From Anaerocolumna xylanovorans DSM 12503 (lineage in GTDB: Bacteria > Bacillota > Clostridia > Lachnospirales > Lachnospiraceae): a DNA stretch of 64,000 nt. A program made the position numbers and the translations under genes. The notes under the pieces were generated by a model that saw only the letters and a program-made list of their open reading frames with translations, had not been told where the DNA came from and did no database searches. Below, in pieces: positions 33,200 to 42,497 of the stretch. Within the stretch, counting starts at the first letter, position 1; each line of letters starts with the position of its first letter. The DNA is taken from assembly GCF_900143645.1 (NCBI RefSeq), contig NZ_FRFD01000010.1, forward strand, positions 91,406 to 155,405, given 5' to 3'.

Positions 33200-36100
33200 T
33201 CAAATGCCGAACAAATCCTTTATCAGGTACCGGTTTTCCCCGTAATGTAAAATACTCTCCTGCACACTTTCATAGTCGTTCATTTCAAGAGCCGTTATCA
33301 TAAAATTTATCTGGTCATAGGGGGTATCCTCTTCCTCTGATATCTCCTGTTCCGCCTTTAAGCTCCCGCTTTCAGTTATAACTGCCTGGGGACCTTCTCC
33401 CTCCGATATATAATATTGAAGGCTTTCGTCTGCAAAGAGAATGAAATCCTTTACGTGGATACCAAGAAACATATCTGTCATTTCTTCCTCCGTAAATTCC
33501 TCCTGATCCTCCATGCGATAATGAATGAAAACCCTGTGCCCCGGATTGGATATGTATTCTACAAAGCAGCTGCTGTTTATTTTCTCGTTCAAGGGTAAGA
33601 CCCCTTTGAAATCCTTGAAAAAGGGCAGAATAATTCCCCTTCTTAAGAAACGCTGCAGATTATAATCGATAAATTCCTTCTCGCTTTCATCAAAGCACTC
33701 TTCTTTGGAAAGCTTTTTTAGAAGTGCCAGCATGCACACATCATTTTCCTCATATATCAGCTCTCTTCTCATGACCTGAAACAATTCGCCTTTGAGAATT
33801 CTGCCGTTAATAAGGTATTTATATGCATGATAGGATAAGAATGCCCGGATCAGCTTCCGGTTGCATCCTCTCTGGTAATATTTTAAGAATACCTGGGGGG
33901 AATTAATCAGATATTCTCTCGTTAAGAGCATCTGCATCAACAGCCTTTCTTCCAGAATGCAGGTATCAACCTCAAAGCCGCAGGCTGCTTCCCAAAGACT
34001 GTATAATTCCCTGGTGGCACCTTCGTACTGCCTTGACAGGTATATTAATATTTCCTCATTATATTTACCTGCCTTATAGATATAAAAGCACAGCTTTAGC
34101 ACAAGTTCATCATCTTCTGATGTTTTCTCACTTAACAGCCATGTGCATATCTTTATCAGCCTGTTAATCTGGATGTCCTCAAACCCGTATTCCTCTAAGG
34201 CCTTTTTTGCTTCTCCATAGAAATTCCGTATGATAAGCAGCTCGGTAACTTTTACCCTGTCGGCTTTGGCAAGATTTTTCAGTGTAATCTGTTCCAGATA
34301 ATCCTCCAGGTAATCTCCCTGGAAATTATCATAATAAAAAGAGATTAATTCCATCTGAATCTTGCTCTTATAGCTTTCTTTCAGAAAGGGAAGTTCCAAA
34401 AGACTTCTTCTTATCTGGACAGATTCGTCATCAAACTTCTGGTAAGTGTCTATTTTATCGGCATAGTTTAGGAGTACCATCGGATTCCTGCACGTATGCT
34501 TTAAACAATCCATCAGATAATTGTCTTTTCCAAGGAAGGGATACAGGGTATAGGCAACTGTCTTCGCATAGCGGTTATCCTGGTTATCCACAAGCAGGAT
34601 TTCATGATTCTCGGTATAGAGGTCTATCAAAGTACAATTTGACACCAGGGGAGTATATACCTCCTCACCGGTTTCTGCATGTACCGTTATCACACCTTTT
34701 ATGCTACTGTTCTTACAGCATAATTCCTGCTTAAACATCACAAAGGAGAGGTCCTCTCCGATTTCTTCGGTAAAGCCGTTCATTGTTATGAGTTCTTCAT
34801 AGACAACAGAGAGGTTTCTGTCAATAACATGCTCCTTTAGCATCCTTTTCCCGAAATTCTCAATTTTCTTACTATAGCTTCGGTAAATGGAAGCAAGTTC
34901 TTCTTTATTTTTTATAATATAAGCATAGAGAAAGGCCCGCTTTCTATCACTTAGGCTGCTATTATAAATGAAGTACAGCAGCACAGGCATGGGCAGCTTG
35001 TTCTGCTCCTCTTCGTCATAGGAATAAAGATAGTATTCATACAGCTCTGTAATGCGAAGCTGTTCCTTTACTCCCTGCTGATACCATGTGAAATACTTCT
35101 TTCCTCTTTTATGTCCTTTAATTAACAGGCTTAAAATTGCCGTTAACAGGTTACTAAGAAGTGCCTGTTCCTCATTCCCATCCTTTTCTGAAAAATTCCG
35201 GTACAGTAATGTCAGGCAGTAATAAATGCCGCTTACAAACTCTCTCTTCTTGGCAGCAAGATAGGCAAACTGTCCTGCCAATTCGCCGTCTGTATAGTTT
35301 TCCTTGGCACCAAACAGCAGCACCTGTATCTCAAAGTCTCCTAGCTCTGTTAATTGCACCGGATTCTCCTTGTAGATTAAAAGTGCTTCAAAATAAAGAT
35401 AGGGACTGCGACAGCCATGATAAAACTGCTCCTTTAAAAGCTCCAGTGCCTGTCCTTTATTGCTGTCAAATTTCCTGTCTATGTATAACAAAAACCATAC
35501 TATCCTATAATCATAGGAATTCATATGGTAGATATCTCTTATTTCCTTTAAAGCAGCCGCAGCTATCTCCTCACTCTTATCAATAAGCGCAAGAAGATAC
35601 CAGTAAGCGCATACGAAAGCCGGCTCTTCCTGCTTCTTTTCCATGACTTCTGCCTTTAAGGTATTTAACGCGGCCTTTGCTTCATCTTCCTTTTCTGCTG
35701 TCCCCATATCTGCTGTCTGCATCAAATGGATTTCCAAAAGCTTATACCATAACAGGTTGTTCTTATCTCCCGATTTTAAGCCCCTTAGTTCCGCCGCTGT
35801 ATTTTGGGTATATTCCTCAGGACTAATGCGGTTTTCTCTGAAATTCAGGTAATTTCTCACACAGGAAATGACTTTTTCCCTGATATGTCTTTTTCTGTGC
35901 TTCTCTTCCTCTTTTTCTGACTTGCGCATTGCCGTTATTTCAACTACAATTGTATCATGAACAGAGGATAGAATAATCTTCCCGTAATTTCTTCCCTTCC
36001 GCATTTTAGGGGGTTGTATTACAAATTCCAGGGGATAGGTATTTCCTACAAAATAGTCCGACCATATGATTTTATGCTCCGGTACGATAAAATCTCCTTC

Positions 36101-36796
36101 ACAGCTTACCCGTATCTCTTCATACCCCCAATTATCCTTCATTAAGACAATCTTATCCATGAAGCTTTCCGTACCCACTTCATATTCAAGGATATTCTTA
36201 TCTACAATGAAATTAACGGGAGTTTTTTTACGGACTGCAATAAGAAATTCTTCCAACGCCTGGCTTGCCGACCTGCTTTTCTTTAGCGCATCATACAATA
36301 CCAGATATTTTTTATCCCGGTATCCAAGAAATTCACGAAATCCTTCTGTCTTAAACAGCTTTACTGCCTCGGCCCAATCAGTCTTGGCCAGATTGGTAAA
36401 ATGAAAGAAATCCTTGACCTTCCCAAGAGAGGAATTCAGATAAGGAGGTTCTGCCGTAATAAAGAAAGGGATTCTGGCTTCTCCGCTGTCGCTTACGATA
36501 TCAAGAAAGCCCCGTACCATATCACCGGGTACCAGTGTGTTTGCCTGCACGGTATAGGCTATCTCACAGCGTTCTCCTGTAAATACATTCTTCTCTGTCA
36601 AAAAATAAGTACTGGAAGAATACAGCTGCCCAGTGAGTATGGTGCCAAGAGAATTCCAGACAGCAAGTGTTCCTTTATAGCAGCCGCCTGCATCCACCGT
36701 TATAATAAGCTCTTCTTCCGACAATAATAAAGCAGGAGACTCATATTCAAAGCAGCCGCCAGCCAGCTGTTTTATCTTCTCTTTCAACCAATTCAC
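33200..36796 (-). CDS. DUF5717 family protein, very large helical-repeat protein
   Basis: 1198 residues, no signal peptide and no membrane segment. Residues 1-300 are beta-rich, with immunoglobulin-like segments (LLLSEEELIITVDAGGCYKG, YPLEFVIQPPKMRKG). Residues of about 310-880 are alpha-helical repeats (many WYLLALIDKSEE-like hairpins). The last third contains MLKEHVIDRNLSVVYEELI and ENHEILLVDNQDNRYAKTVA. The architecture matches my recollection of DUF5717 N- and C-terminal domains. It is the first gene of the operon and probably the scaffold for the DUF5716 ATPase-like protein. Its promoter region is shared with the divergent aminotransferase gene. Confidence 0.75.
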   Translation of the reverse strand: MNWLKEKIKQLAGGCFEYESPALLLSEEELIITVDAGGCYKGTLAVWNSLGTILTGQLYSSSTYFLTEKNVFTGERCEIAYTVQANTLVPGDMVRGFLDIVSDSGEARIPFFITAEPPYLNSSLGKVKDFFHFTNLAKTDWAEAVKLFKTEGFREFLGYRDKKYLVLYDALKKSRSASQALEEFLIAVRKKTPVNFIVDKNILEYEVGTESFMDKIVLMKDNWGYEEIRVSCEGDFIVPEHKIIWSDYFVGNTYPLEFVIQPPKMRKGRNYGKIILSSVHDTIVVEITAMRKSEKEEEKHRKRHIREKVISCVRNYLNFRENRISPEEYTQNTAAELRGLKSGDKNNLLWYKLLEIHLMQTADMGTAEKEDEAKAALNTLKAEVMEKKQEEPAFVCAYWYLLALIDKSEEIAAAALKEIRDIYHMNSYDYRIVWFLLYIDRKFDSNKGQALELLKEQFYHGCRSPYLYFEALLIYKENPVQLTELGDFEIQVLLFGAKENYTDGELAGQFAYLAAKKREFVSGIYYCLTLLYRNFSEKDGNEEQALLSNLLTAILSLLIKGHKRGKKYFTWYQQGVKEQLRITELYEYYLYSYDEEEQNKLPMPVLLYFIYNSSLSDRKRAFLYAYIIKNKEELASIYRSYSKKIENFGKRMLKEHVIDRNLSVVYEELITMNGFTEEIGEDLSFVMFKQELCCKNSSIKGVITVHAETGEEVYTPLVSNCTLIDLYTENHEILLVDNQDNRYAKTVAYTLYPFLGKDNYLMDCLKHTCRNPMVLLNYADKIDTYQKFDDESVQIRRSLLELPFLKESYKSKIQMELISFYYDNFQGDYLEDYLEQITLKNLAKADRVKVTELLIIRNFYGEAKKALEEYGFEDIQINRLIKICTWLLSEKTSEDDELVLKLCFYIYKAGKYNEEILIYLSRQYEGATRELYSLWEAACGFEVDTCILEERLLMQMLLTREYLINSPQVFLKYYQRGCNRKLIRAFLSYHAYKYLINGRILKGELFQVMRRELIYEENDVCMLALLKKLSKEECFDESEKEFIDYNLQRFLRRGIILPFFKDFKGVLPLNEKINSSCFVEYISNPGHRVFIHYRMEDQEEFTEEEMTDMFLGIHVKDFILFADESLQYYISEGEGPQAVITESGSLKAEQEISEEEDTPYDQINFMITALEMNDYESVQESILHYGENRYLIKDLFGI

Positions 36797-36824
36797 CTCA
36801 AGACTTGATTATTCATGTATTGTG

Positions 36825-36852
36825 TTGCAATTTTTTACGTTTACATTATAAT
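36825..36852 (+). promoter_or_regulatory. Promoter of the aminotransferase gene
   Basis: TTGCAA, 16 bases, TATAAT on the plus strand, 46 bases before the ATG at 36899. Confidence 0.55.
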
Positions 36853-36898
36853 TATTATAACACTAATCGACAGGATTTCGCAAGGGAAAGGATGGACT

Positions 36899-38014
36899 AT
36901 GATAAACCCTAAGGAACATTTTCACGGAAGTGATTTAGAAAAAATAGAAAAGTATTACGGTATCAAAAAAGAGGATATTATCAATTTTGCAGGAAATGTT
37001 AATCCCCTTGGCATATCCCCGGTACTAAGAAGAACTCTATCCGGCCACATTGATGCCATAACGGATTATCCCGACAGGGAATATACCTCTCTGCGAAAAA
37101 GCATTGCTGCCTATGTCAATAAAGATATGCAGTCAGAAAAAAAATGCAGCATAGAACATATTCTGGTCGGAAACGGCTCTACAGAGCTTATTTCCCTGTT
37201 CATTCAATTCATTAAGCCAAAAAAAGCCCTGATATTAAGCCCCACCTATTCTGAATACGAGAGAGAACTTACCCTGGGCGGCAGCAGGATTGAATATTTT
37301 CCCTTAAAGAAAGAGGAAAACTTTATCATAAATCTTCCTGCTTTAAAAGAAAGCCTTGATAACTCCTGCGATCTTTTTGTAATCTGCAATCCCAATAATC
37401 CAACCTCCTCTGCCATAGATACAGATACCATGGCAGAAATTCTTTCCTTTTGCCGGGACAGAAATATTTATTGCATGGTGGATGAGACATATGTAGAATT
37501 CACTCCTGATATTTCCTGCGTTACCTCGGTTTCTTTGCTTTCTTCTTATAAGAACCTGATTGTCATCCGGGGAATATCAAAGTTCTTTGCTGCTCCCGGA
37601 CTTCGCCTGGGCTATGCCCTGGTAAGTGATGACGTACTGATTAGCCTTGTAAATGAGAGAAAAAATCCCTGGACAATTAATATACTGGCTTCCCTGGCAG
37701 GTGAAATTATGTTTTCCGATGAAGAGTATATTAAAGAGACCAGAAGTCTGATAAGCGGCGAAAGAAACCGTATCAAGCATGAGCTGGATAGGATACCCGG
37801 GTTAAAGTACTATGAACCTGCTGCTAACTTTATTCTGCTGCAAATAAAAAATGCTGATCTTACCTCCCACGATTTGTTTGAGAGAGCCATAAGAAAATCT
37901 ATGATGATTCGTGACTGCTCCACCTTCACAGGGCTTGGCAGCCAGTTCATCCGTTTCTGCTTTCTCACAAGAGAAAATAACGATAAGCTTTTAGATTGCC
38001 TGAAAGAGATATAA
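36899..38014 (+). CDS. Class I/II PLP aminotransferase, CobD/HisC-like
   Basis: 371 residues from MINPKEHFHGSDLEKIEKYY; AAGGA precedes this ATG and the longer frame is promoter DNA. It has the fold-type I layout: INFAGNVNPLG near the start, VGNGSTELISL, CNPNNPTSS, the PLP-contacting DETYVEF and the lysine in RGISKFFAAPGLRLGY. The sequence sits between histidinol-phosphate aminotransferase and the cobalamin enzyme CobD (threonine-phosphate decarboxylase); the HGSD-IEKYYGI opening favours CobD-like. No cobalamin or histidine genes are adjacent. Confidence 0.85.
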   Translation: MINPKEHFHGSDLEKIEKYYGIKKEDIINFAGNVNPLGISPVLRRTLSGHIDAITDYPDREYTSLRKSIAAYVNKDMQSEKKCSIEHILVGNGSTELISLFIQFIKPKKALILSPTYSEYERELTLGGSRIEYFPLKKEENFIINLPALKESLDNSCDLFVICNPNNPTSSAIDTDTMAEILSFCRDRNIYCMVDETYVEFTPDISCVTSVSLLSSYKNLIVIRGISKFFAAPGLRLGYALVSDDVLISLVNERKNPWTINILASLAGEIMFSDEEYIKETRSLISGERNRIKHELDRIPGLKYYEPAANFILLQIKNADLTSHDLFERAIRKSMMIRDCSTFTGLGSQFIRFCFLTRENNDKLLDCLKEI

Positions 38015-38026
38015 AAATAGAGTGAA

Positions 38027-38854
38027 TTATTCCTCCCTTTGGCAATGCTCACAAAAATACACAGTGCCGCCTAAGAAGCTTTCTTTATGAATCAGGTATC
38101 CGCATTTTGTACAGGGCTCCCCATAGGTCTTCTTACTCATGTATGTCATATAACGGCCTGTATTTCCGAATAAATCTTTTTCCGTATCTCTGTCGCCGCC
38201 CTCTATCATCTCATTCAGCACTTTCTTTACCGTCTGATACAGATTCCGCATATCCTCTTCGGTAAGGGTACTCATTTTACGTTTGGGATGAAGTCCGGCC
38301 TGAAAAAGCATATCCTGAATTACTCCGTTTCCAATTCCGGGAATTCTTTGTTCTGTGGCAAGAAATGCTTTCACAGACTTCTTCTGCAGGGATTCGTTAT
38401 AAAGTGACCTAAAATACTCATAGGAAAATTCACAGCTAAGGGGTGATGGTTTTTCACAGGAACCAAGGTAATAAGGATTATCATTCTGACCCTCTTTAAA
38501 TGCCCAAATCCCGCCATACATTTGGATTGTTGCTGCAAGTGCCGAACCATCTGTGAATTCAATATAGAGCTGGTTCTTTTCCGGCACCTTTCCAAGGTCA
38601 TCATAAAACCGAAGCGCAGCTCCGTCTCCGATAACAATTCTGCAATCCTCTGCTTCAATTTCAACCATTCCGCCTCTGGCAAAGGAAGTCCCTATCTTCT
38701 TTCCTTCAAGCAGATTGTTATAATCATTAGGGTCTCCAAAATACCATGCAAACTTATGGGGAGACTTATTGGCATTGGCAAACCTGATAACTTTTCCTTG
38801 GACGGTCTCATTCATCTGTCTGGCAATTGTGCTGCTTTCCGGTATTTCTAACAT
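38027..38854 (-). CDS. Nei/Fpg-type DNA glycosylase
   Basis: 275 residues from MLEIPESSTIARQMNETVQG. Formamidopyrimidine glycosylases use the N-terminal Pro-Glu; here the motif is MLEIPES, as in a Firmicute endonuclease VIII-like branch in which the start is slightly displaced. The H2TH region (QRIPGIGNGVIQDMLFQAGLHPKRK) and the C-terminal four-Cys zinc finger (CTKCGYLIHKESFLGG..CEHC) are intact. It excises oxidised bases and nicks DNA. Upstream, the frame continues through a junction repeat, which is unlikely to be translated. The stop is 12 bases from the convergent aminotransferase stop. Confidence 0.85.
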   Translation of the reverse strand: MLEIPESSTIARQMNETVQGKVIRFANANKSPHKFAWYFGDPNDYNNLLEGKKIGTSFARGGMVEIEAEDCRIVIGDGAALRFYDDLGKVPEKNQLYIEFTDGSALAATIQMYGGIWAFKEGQNDNPYYLGSCEKPSPLSCEFSYEYFRSLYNESLQKKSVKAFLATEQRIPGIGNGVIQDMLFQAGLHPKRKMSTLTEEDMRNLYQTVKKVLNEMIEGGDRDTEKDLFGNTGRYMTYMSKKTYGEPCTKCGYLIHKESFLGGTVYFCEHCQREE

Positions 38855-38869
38855 ACTAATAACCATGCC

Positions 38870-39022
38870 TTTCCTGTACCTGCAAACTTTGGGCCGCAGG
38901 CACAAATTTGCGTGAAAAATGCTTTCTATTTTTCACACTAACACCCATGCATTTCGCAAGTTTACTTGCGAAACTGCCTAAATAGAAAGTGAAAAATGCT
39001 TTCTATTTTTCACACTAACCTC
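38870..39022 (-). repeat. Two-hairpin junction repeats in tandem, copy 5
   Basis: Minus strand: hairpin A GTGAAAAATAGAAAGCATTTTTCAC twice (near 38912 and 38989), with hairpin B TTTCGCAAG/CTTGCGAAA (38952-38973) between. The 75 bases from 38943 to 39017 match 59002-59076 with a single difference. Confidence 0.85.
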
Positions 39023-39045
39023 TTTCTTTTCAGTTTTCTTCCTTA

Positions 39046-39095
39046 AAAACCTCTGAAACCTGAAAGCCGACTTTGATATATTTATCGGAATAAGC
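39046..39095 (-). pseudogene. Fragment of a duplicated purA
   Basis: On the minus strand this reads YSDKYIKVGFQVSEVF, against YSDKYAKIGFQVSELF in the intact purA (40816-40865). Twenty consecutive bases are identical and most of the rest match. It is a short relic of a partial duplication, about 900 bp from the gene end and in the same orientation. Confidence 0.7.
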
Positions 39096-39196
39096 AAGAA
39101 AATTCTTTACATTTATATAAAGCTGTATTTTCCTGATTTTTGTAATATAATATATCCTATACAAACATATGATAATTCGTAAGAAAGAGGTGTACC

Positions 39197-39938
39197 ATGA
39201 ATAGTATGAAGAAATTATTATTAGCAGTGGTGATAACCGTCTTAATCATTCCATTTTCAGGCATTGTCCCCGCCCAGACGATACAGGCTGCTTAAAGAAG
39301 ACTTTGTTATAAAAAACGGTTTCTTAACCAGCTACAAAGGTGGTGGCGGAGATGTAATCATACCTTCCTCTGTTACTTCAATTGGTCCTTTAGCATTTAA
39401 TAGCTGTACTGCCTTAAAAAGTGTGTCCATGTCTGATTCCGTCATCTATATTGGAAGTAATGCCTTTGACGGTTGTATCAACCTAAGTTCTGTTAAGATG
39501 GGTAATTCCGTGACTTCTCTCGGATATCAGGTTTTTAACCGGTGCTATAAATTAAAGAATATTACTTTATCAAATTCTCTGGCAGTGATATCCGAAGGCA
39601 CCTTTGACTATTGCAAAGCTCTTACACAAATTACCATTCCAAGCTCAGTAAAAAAGATGGAACCGGCATTTTATGCCTGTCACAGCTTAAAGAATATTAC
39701 CCTTTCAGGTAATGTAAAAGAAATTGGCTTTTCTGCTTTTTAAGGCTGCCCTAAAGACCTTGTCCTGAATGGAATTAAGAATTCCTATGCCTGGTCCTAT
39801 GCCAAAAAATATATTATAAAATTCAAGGAAATAGCCATTAATCCTGCTAAACTTACCTTACGTACAGGAAAATCTGCTACTGTCAAATTAAACAGTATTT
39901 CAAACTTAAACTGGACATCAAATAACCCCTTTCGTTAG
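39197..39938 (+). pseudogene. Broken BspA-like leucine-rich-repeat surface protein gene
   Basis: A good start at 39197 gives a signal peptide (MNSMKKLLLAVVITVLIIPF, then PAQTIQAA) and a stop at 39293. The mature protein continues one frame away from EDFVIKNGFLTSYKGG through about five 23-residue LRR_5/BspA repeats (LAFNSCTALKSVSMSDSVI, AFDGCINLSSVKMGNSVT) to a stop at 39741. After a further shift, CPKDLVLNGIKNSYAWSYAKKY and the start of a Big_2-like domain (INPAKLTLRTGKSATVKL) follow and end at 39938 in a terminator. Two frameshifts and a lost C-terminus make it non-functional. Confidence 0.85.
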
Positions 39939-39960
39939 ATTTTGTCTAACAAAAGGGGTT
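39924..39960. terminator. Hairpin terminator shared by purA and the BspA relic
   Basis: AACCCCTTT..TTAGA pairs with TCTAA..AAAGGGGTT. It lies 30 bases after the purA stop. Confidence 0.75.
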
Positions 39961-39989
39961 CACTTCAATTCGCTGTACGGCAGTTTTTG

Positions 39990-41264
39990 TTAACGGTAGA
40001 TAATCTCATCTCTTCCCGGTCCGTTGGATACCAGGGTAATGGGAACACCCATTTCCTTTTCAATGAATTCAATATATTTTCTGCAGTTTTCAGGAAGATC
40101 TTCGTATTTCTTGATTCCTCTGATTTCCTGCTTCCAGCCGGGAAGCTTTTCATACACGGGCTTTGCCTTGGCAAGCTTAACAGTGGTCGGGAAATCCTTT
40201 GTTACCACGCCGTCAATCTCATAACCTACACATACCGGCAGTTCCTCAAGGTAACCTAAGACATCCAGTACCGTTAAGGCTATCTGGGTAGCACCCTGCA
40301 TCCTGCAGCCATACCTGGTAGCAACCGCATCAAACCAGCCCATACGTCTGGGTCTTCCGGTAGTTGCTCCATATTCGCCGCCGTCACCGCCTCTTCTTCT
40401 TAACTCGTCTGCTTCCTCTCCAAATATCTCACTGACGAACTCTCCTGCTCCCACAGCACTGGAATAAGCCTTGGCAACCGCTATGATTTCCTTGATTTCA
40501 TAAGGAGGTATTCCTGCTCCGATAGCACCATAAGCTGCTAAGGTTGAGGAGGAGGTTACCATGGGGTAGATTCCAAAATCAGGATCCTTTAAGGCTCCAA
40601 GCTGTCCCTCAAGGAGGATGTTCTTGCCTTCCTTTATCGCTTCATAAAGATAAGCTGATACATCACACACATAGGGCTTTACCATATCCCTGTATTCTAA
40701 AAGCGTCCGGAATAACTCGTCTGTATTTATAGCAGGTTTATGATACATATGCTCTAATATGACATTCTTCGCTTCGCATACGCTCTCAATCTTTTCCTTT
40801 AAGCTTTCTTCGTCAAAAAGCTCTGAAACCTGAAAGCCGATTTTTGCATATTTATCAGAATAAAAAGGTGCAATTCCTGACTTGGTGGAACCAAAGGATT
40901 TGCCGCCCAGTCTTTCTTCCTCGTATTGGTCAAATAAAATGTGGTAGGGCATCATAATCTGCGCCCTGTCTGAAACCAAAAGCTTTGGTTCCGGCACGCC
41001 TCTGTCTGTTAAGGACTTCACTTCTTTAAAAAGGTAGGGAATATTAAGTGCTACCCCATTGCCGATAATACAGGTGGTGTGGTCGTAAAATACTCCGGAA
41101 GGAAGAAGATGCAGTGCAAACTTACCATACTTATTTATAATGGTATGTCCTGCATTGCTGCCGCCCTGAAATCTTACAATAATATCGGATTCCTGACCAA
41201 GCATGTCCGTTATTTTACCCTTGCCTTCGTCGCCCCAATTAGCGCCTACTATTGCTTTTACCAT
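39990..41264 (-). CDS. purA: Adenylosuccinate synthetase
   Basis: 424 residues. The GTP-binding GANWGDEGKGK is at residue 6 onward; QGGSNAGHTI, SGVFYDHT, TTGRPRRMGWFD and the C-terminal NGPGRDEI are all present. It converts IMP to adenylosuccinate, the first step to AMP, using GTP and aspartate. GGAGG precedes the ATG. It is separate from the other pur genes of the window (50.9-54.8 kb) and has its own leader with a terminator-like hairpin. Confidence 0.97.
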   Translation of the reverse strand: MVKAIVGANWGDEGKGKITDMLGQESDIIVRFQGGSNAGHTIINKYGKFALHLLPSGVFYDHTTCIIGNGVALNIPYLFKEVKSLTDRGVPEPKLLVSDRAQIMMPYHILFDQYEEERLGGKSFGSTKSGIAPFYSDKYAKIGFQVSELFDEESLKEKIESVCEAKNVILEHMYHKPAINTDELFRTLLEYRDMVKPYVCDVSAYLYEAIKEGKNILLEGQLGALKDPDFGIYPMVTSSSTLAAYGAIGAGIPPYEIKEIIAVAKAYSSAVGAGEFVSEIFGEEADELRRRGGDGGEYGATTGRPRRMGWFDAVATRYGCRMQGATQIALTVLDVLGYLEELPVCVGYEIDGVVTKDFPTTVKLAKAKPVYEKLPGWKQEIRGIKKYEDLPENCRKYIEFIEKEMGVPITLVSNGPGRDEIIYR

Positions 41265-41325
41265 GAAATTTCCTCCTTTTGTACCCGTGAATTTACAATT
41301 CCAACAGACTTAAGCGCCTGCTAAA

Positions 41326-41384
41326 CAAAAAAATGGCATCGTAACAAAACCGGTTACCATGCCTTATTACTTTCTTATTATACA
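41326..41384 (-). promoter_or_regulatory. purA promoter -10 and terminator-like leader hairpin
   Basis: Minus strand TATAAT at 41379-41384 is followed within 20 bases by GGCATGGTAAC/GTTACGATGCC (41334-41363) and seven T (41326-41333). The hairpin could end the upstream lipoprotein transcript, or, if the TATAAT is used, act as an attenuator of purA. No other -10 is visible between the hairpin and purA. Confidence 0.5.
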
Positions 41385-41491
41385 CATATAAGCGGTATAA
41401 GTAAAATCAATATTTCTTATATTGTCCATAACTTACAGTTATGTCTTCTTATCATTTTGCAATCCTTCCGCAAATAAAACAGCAATCTTTC

Positions 41492-42253
41492 CTACTCTGA
41501 ATAAACCGTAAAGGTATCAAGAAGGGCCTCTCCCTTGGCACTCATTACCTTCTCTTCATACTCCTCCTGGCTGATATCCTTTTCATCTGCCAGATAGATT
41601 ATCTTTGTGCCGCCTTTTTCATAGGTATTGATATACAAATATTCTTTCTGCATTATCTTATTGCCTGAACCTGCAAAAGCGTCCCTTGTGGCATCATTTA
41701 TTACATAGAACTTTGTTCCGTCATAGATAAAATCCGTAATCACCGGATCTCCCTCAACCGTATAGGCAACTTTTCTAAGATAAGCACAAATTCCCTGTGA
41801 AGAATTCCCTTGAAAACGGGCGGCAATGTCCTTGTTTTCCTTCCCGCTAAGGCTCTCTACATAGCAGCCGTCTTCCTTTGCCTCTTCCGGCGAATAGTCC
41901 TTCTTAAGCTGTGAAGTCGGAGGCCAGTTATCCTTTACCTCTTCTATTACGGTAATTTTCTTAGCAGTAAGCTGCACGGGATAGGATTCCCTTACCGTAC
42001 CGTCATAGGTAATTCTTATAAGCGTCCCTCTTGTGAACACACTCTTTTCGGTTTTGTTATAAGAAACCGAGGCAGGTTCAAAAGGAGAGAGCGTTTCTCC
42101 CTTACCGGATACTGCCACCATAAGACTTCCCTCGGAAGCGGATATCACAATAGCATCGAAGGCAGGTTCCCTGCCACTGCTTTGCAGCATACTGCAGCCA
42201 CTTTGTACCAGGGCAAGAGTGACAAAGAGAAATAGAAAGGCTATACGCTTCAT
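41492..42253 (-). CDS. Putative lipoprotein, function unknown
   Basis: 253 residues from MKRIAFLFLFVTLALVQSGC; AGGAGG lies upstream. The signal peptide ends in QSGC, a slightly atypical lipobox with Cys20 as the likely lipid-bearing residue. Residues 30-90 (FDAIVISASEGSLMVAVSGK, RGTLIRITYDG) resemble the small OB-like DUF3221 fold; the rest (YIKTYEKGGTKIIYL-like) is a second beta-rich domain. It is probably anchored outside the membrane. No partner gene is adjacent. Confidence 0.7.
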   Translation of the reverse strand: MKRIAFLFLFVTLALVQSGCSMLQSSGREPAFDAIVISASEGSLMVAVSGKGETLSPFEPASVSYNKTEKSVFTRGTLIRITYDGTVRESYPVQLTAKKITVIEEVKDNWPPTSQLKKDYSPEEAKEDGCYVESLSGKENKDIAARFQGNSSQGICAYLRKVAYTVEGDPVITDFIYDGTKFYVINDATRDAFAGSGNKIMQKEYLYINTYEKGGTKIIYLADEKDISQEEYEEKVMSAKGEALLDTFTVYSE

Positions 42254-42497
42254 AAGAAATCCTCCTGAACTTTTAATTACCGTATTTTTCATTTCACACT
42301 ATACTACCACAAAAAGGAAAGATATATTCATTCACCTATGAAAAAATTCCATAGATCTCTTCCGCTGCTCGTAAAAACTTCCAGCAATTCTAACATAAAG
42401 AAACCATGAAATTTAGTGACTTTTACCAAGTTATATGTTATCATTATAAGTAATATTTTAAGGTATTATTACATTAAAACGGAGGTTAATGTATTTT

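Noticed and set aside
35161..35586. A 141-codon plus-strand frame inside the DUF5717 gene.
   Set aside because: It lies fully opposite a well-supported 1198-residue gene, has no ribosome site and its product (rich in Ser, Gln, Leu and Pro) looks like an antisense translation.
38855..38905. A 17-residue N-terminal extension of the Nei-type glycosylase (and the similar one at 59909-59971 for the ABC permease).
   Set aside because: Both extensions have nearly the same sequence because they are translated repeat; Fpg/Nei enzymes need the catalytic residues at the extreme N-terminus.
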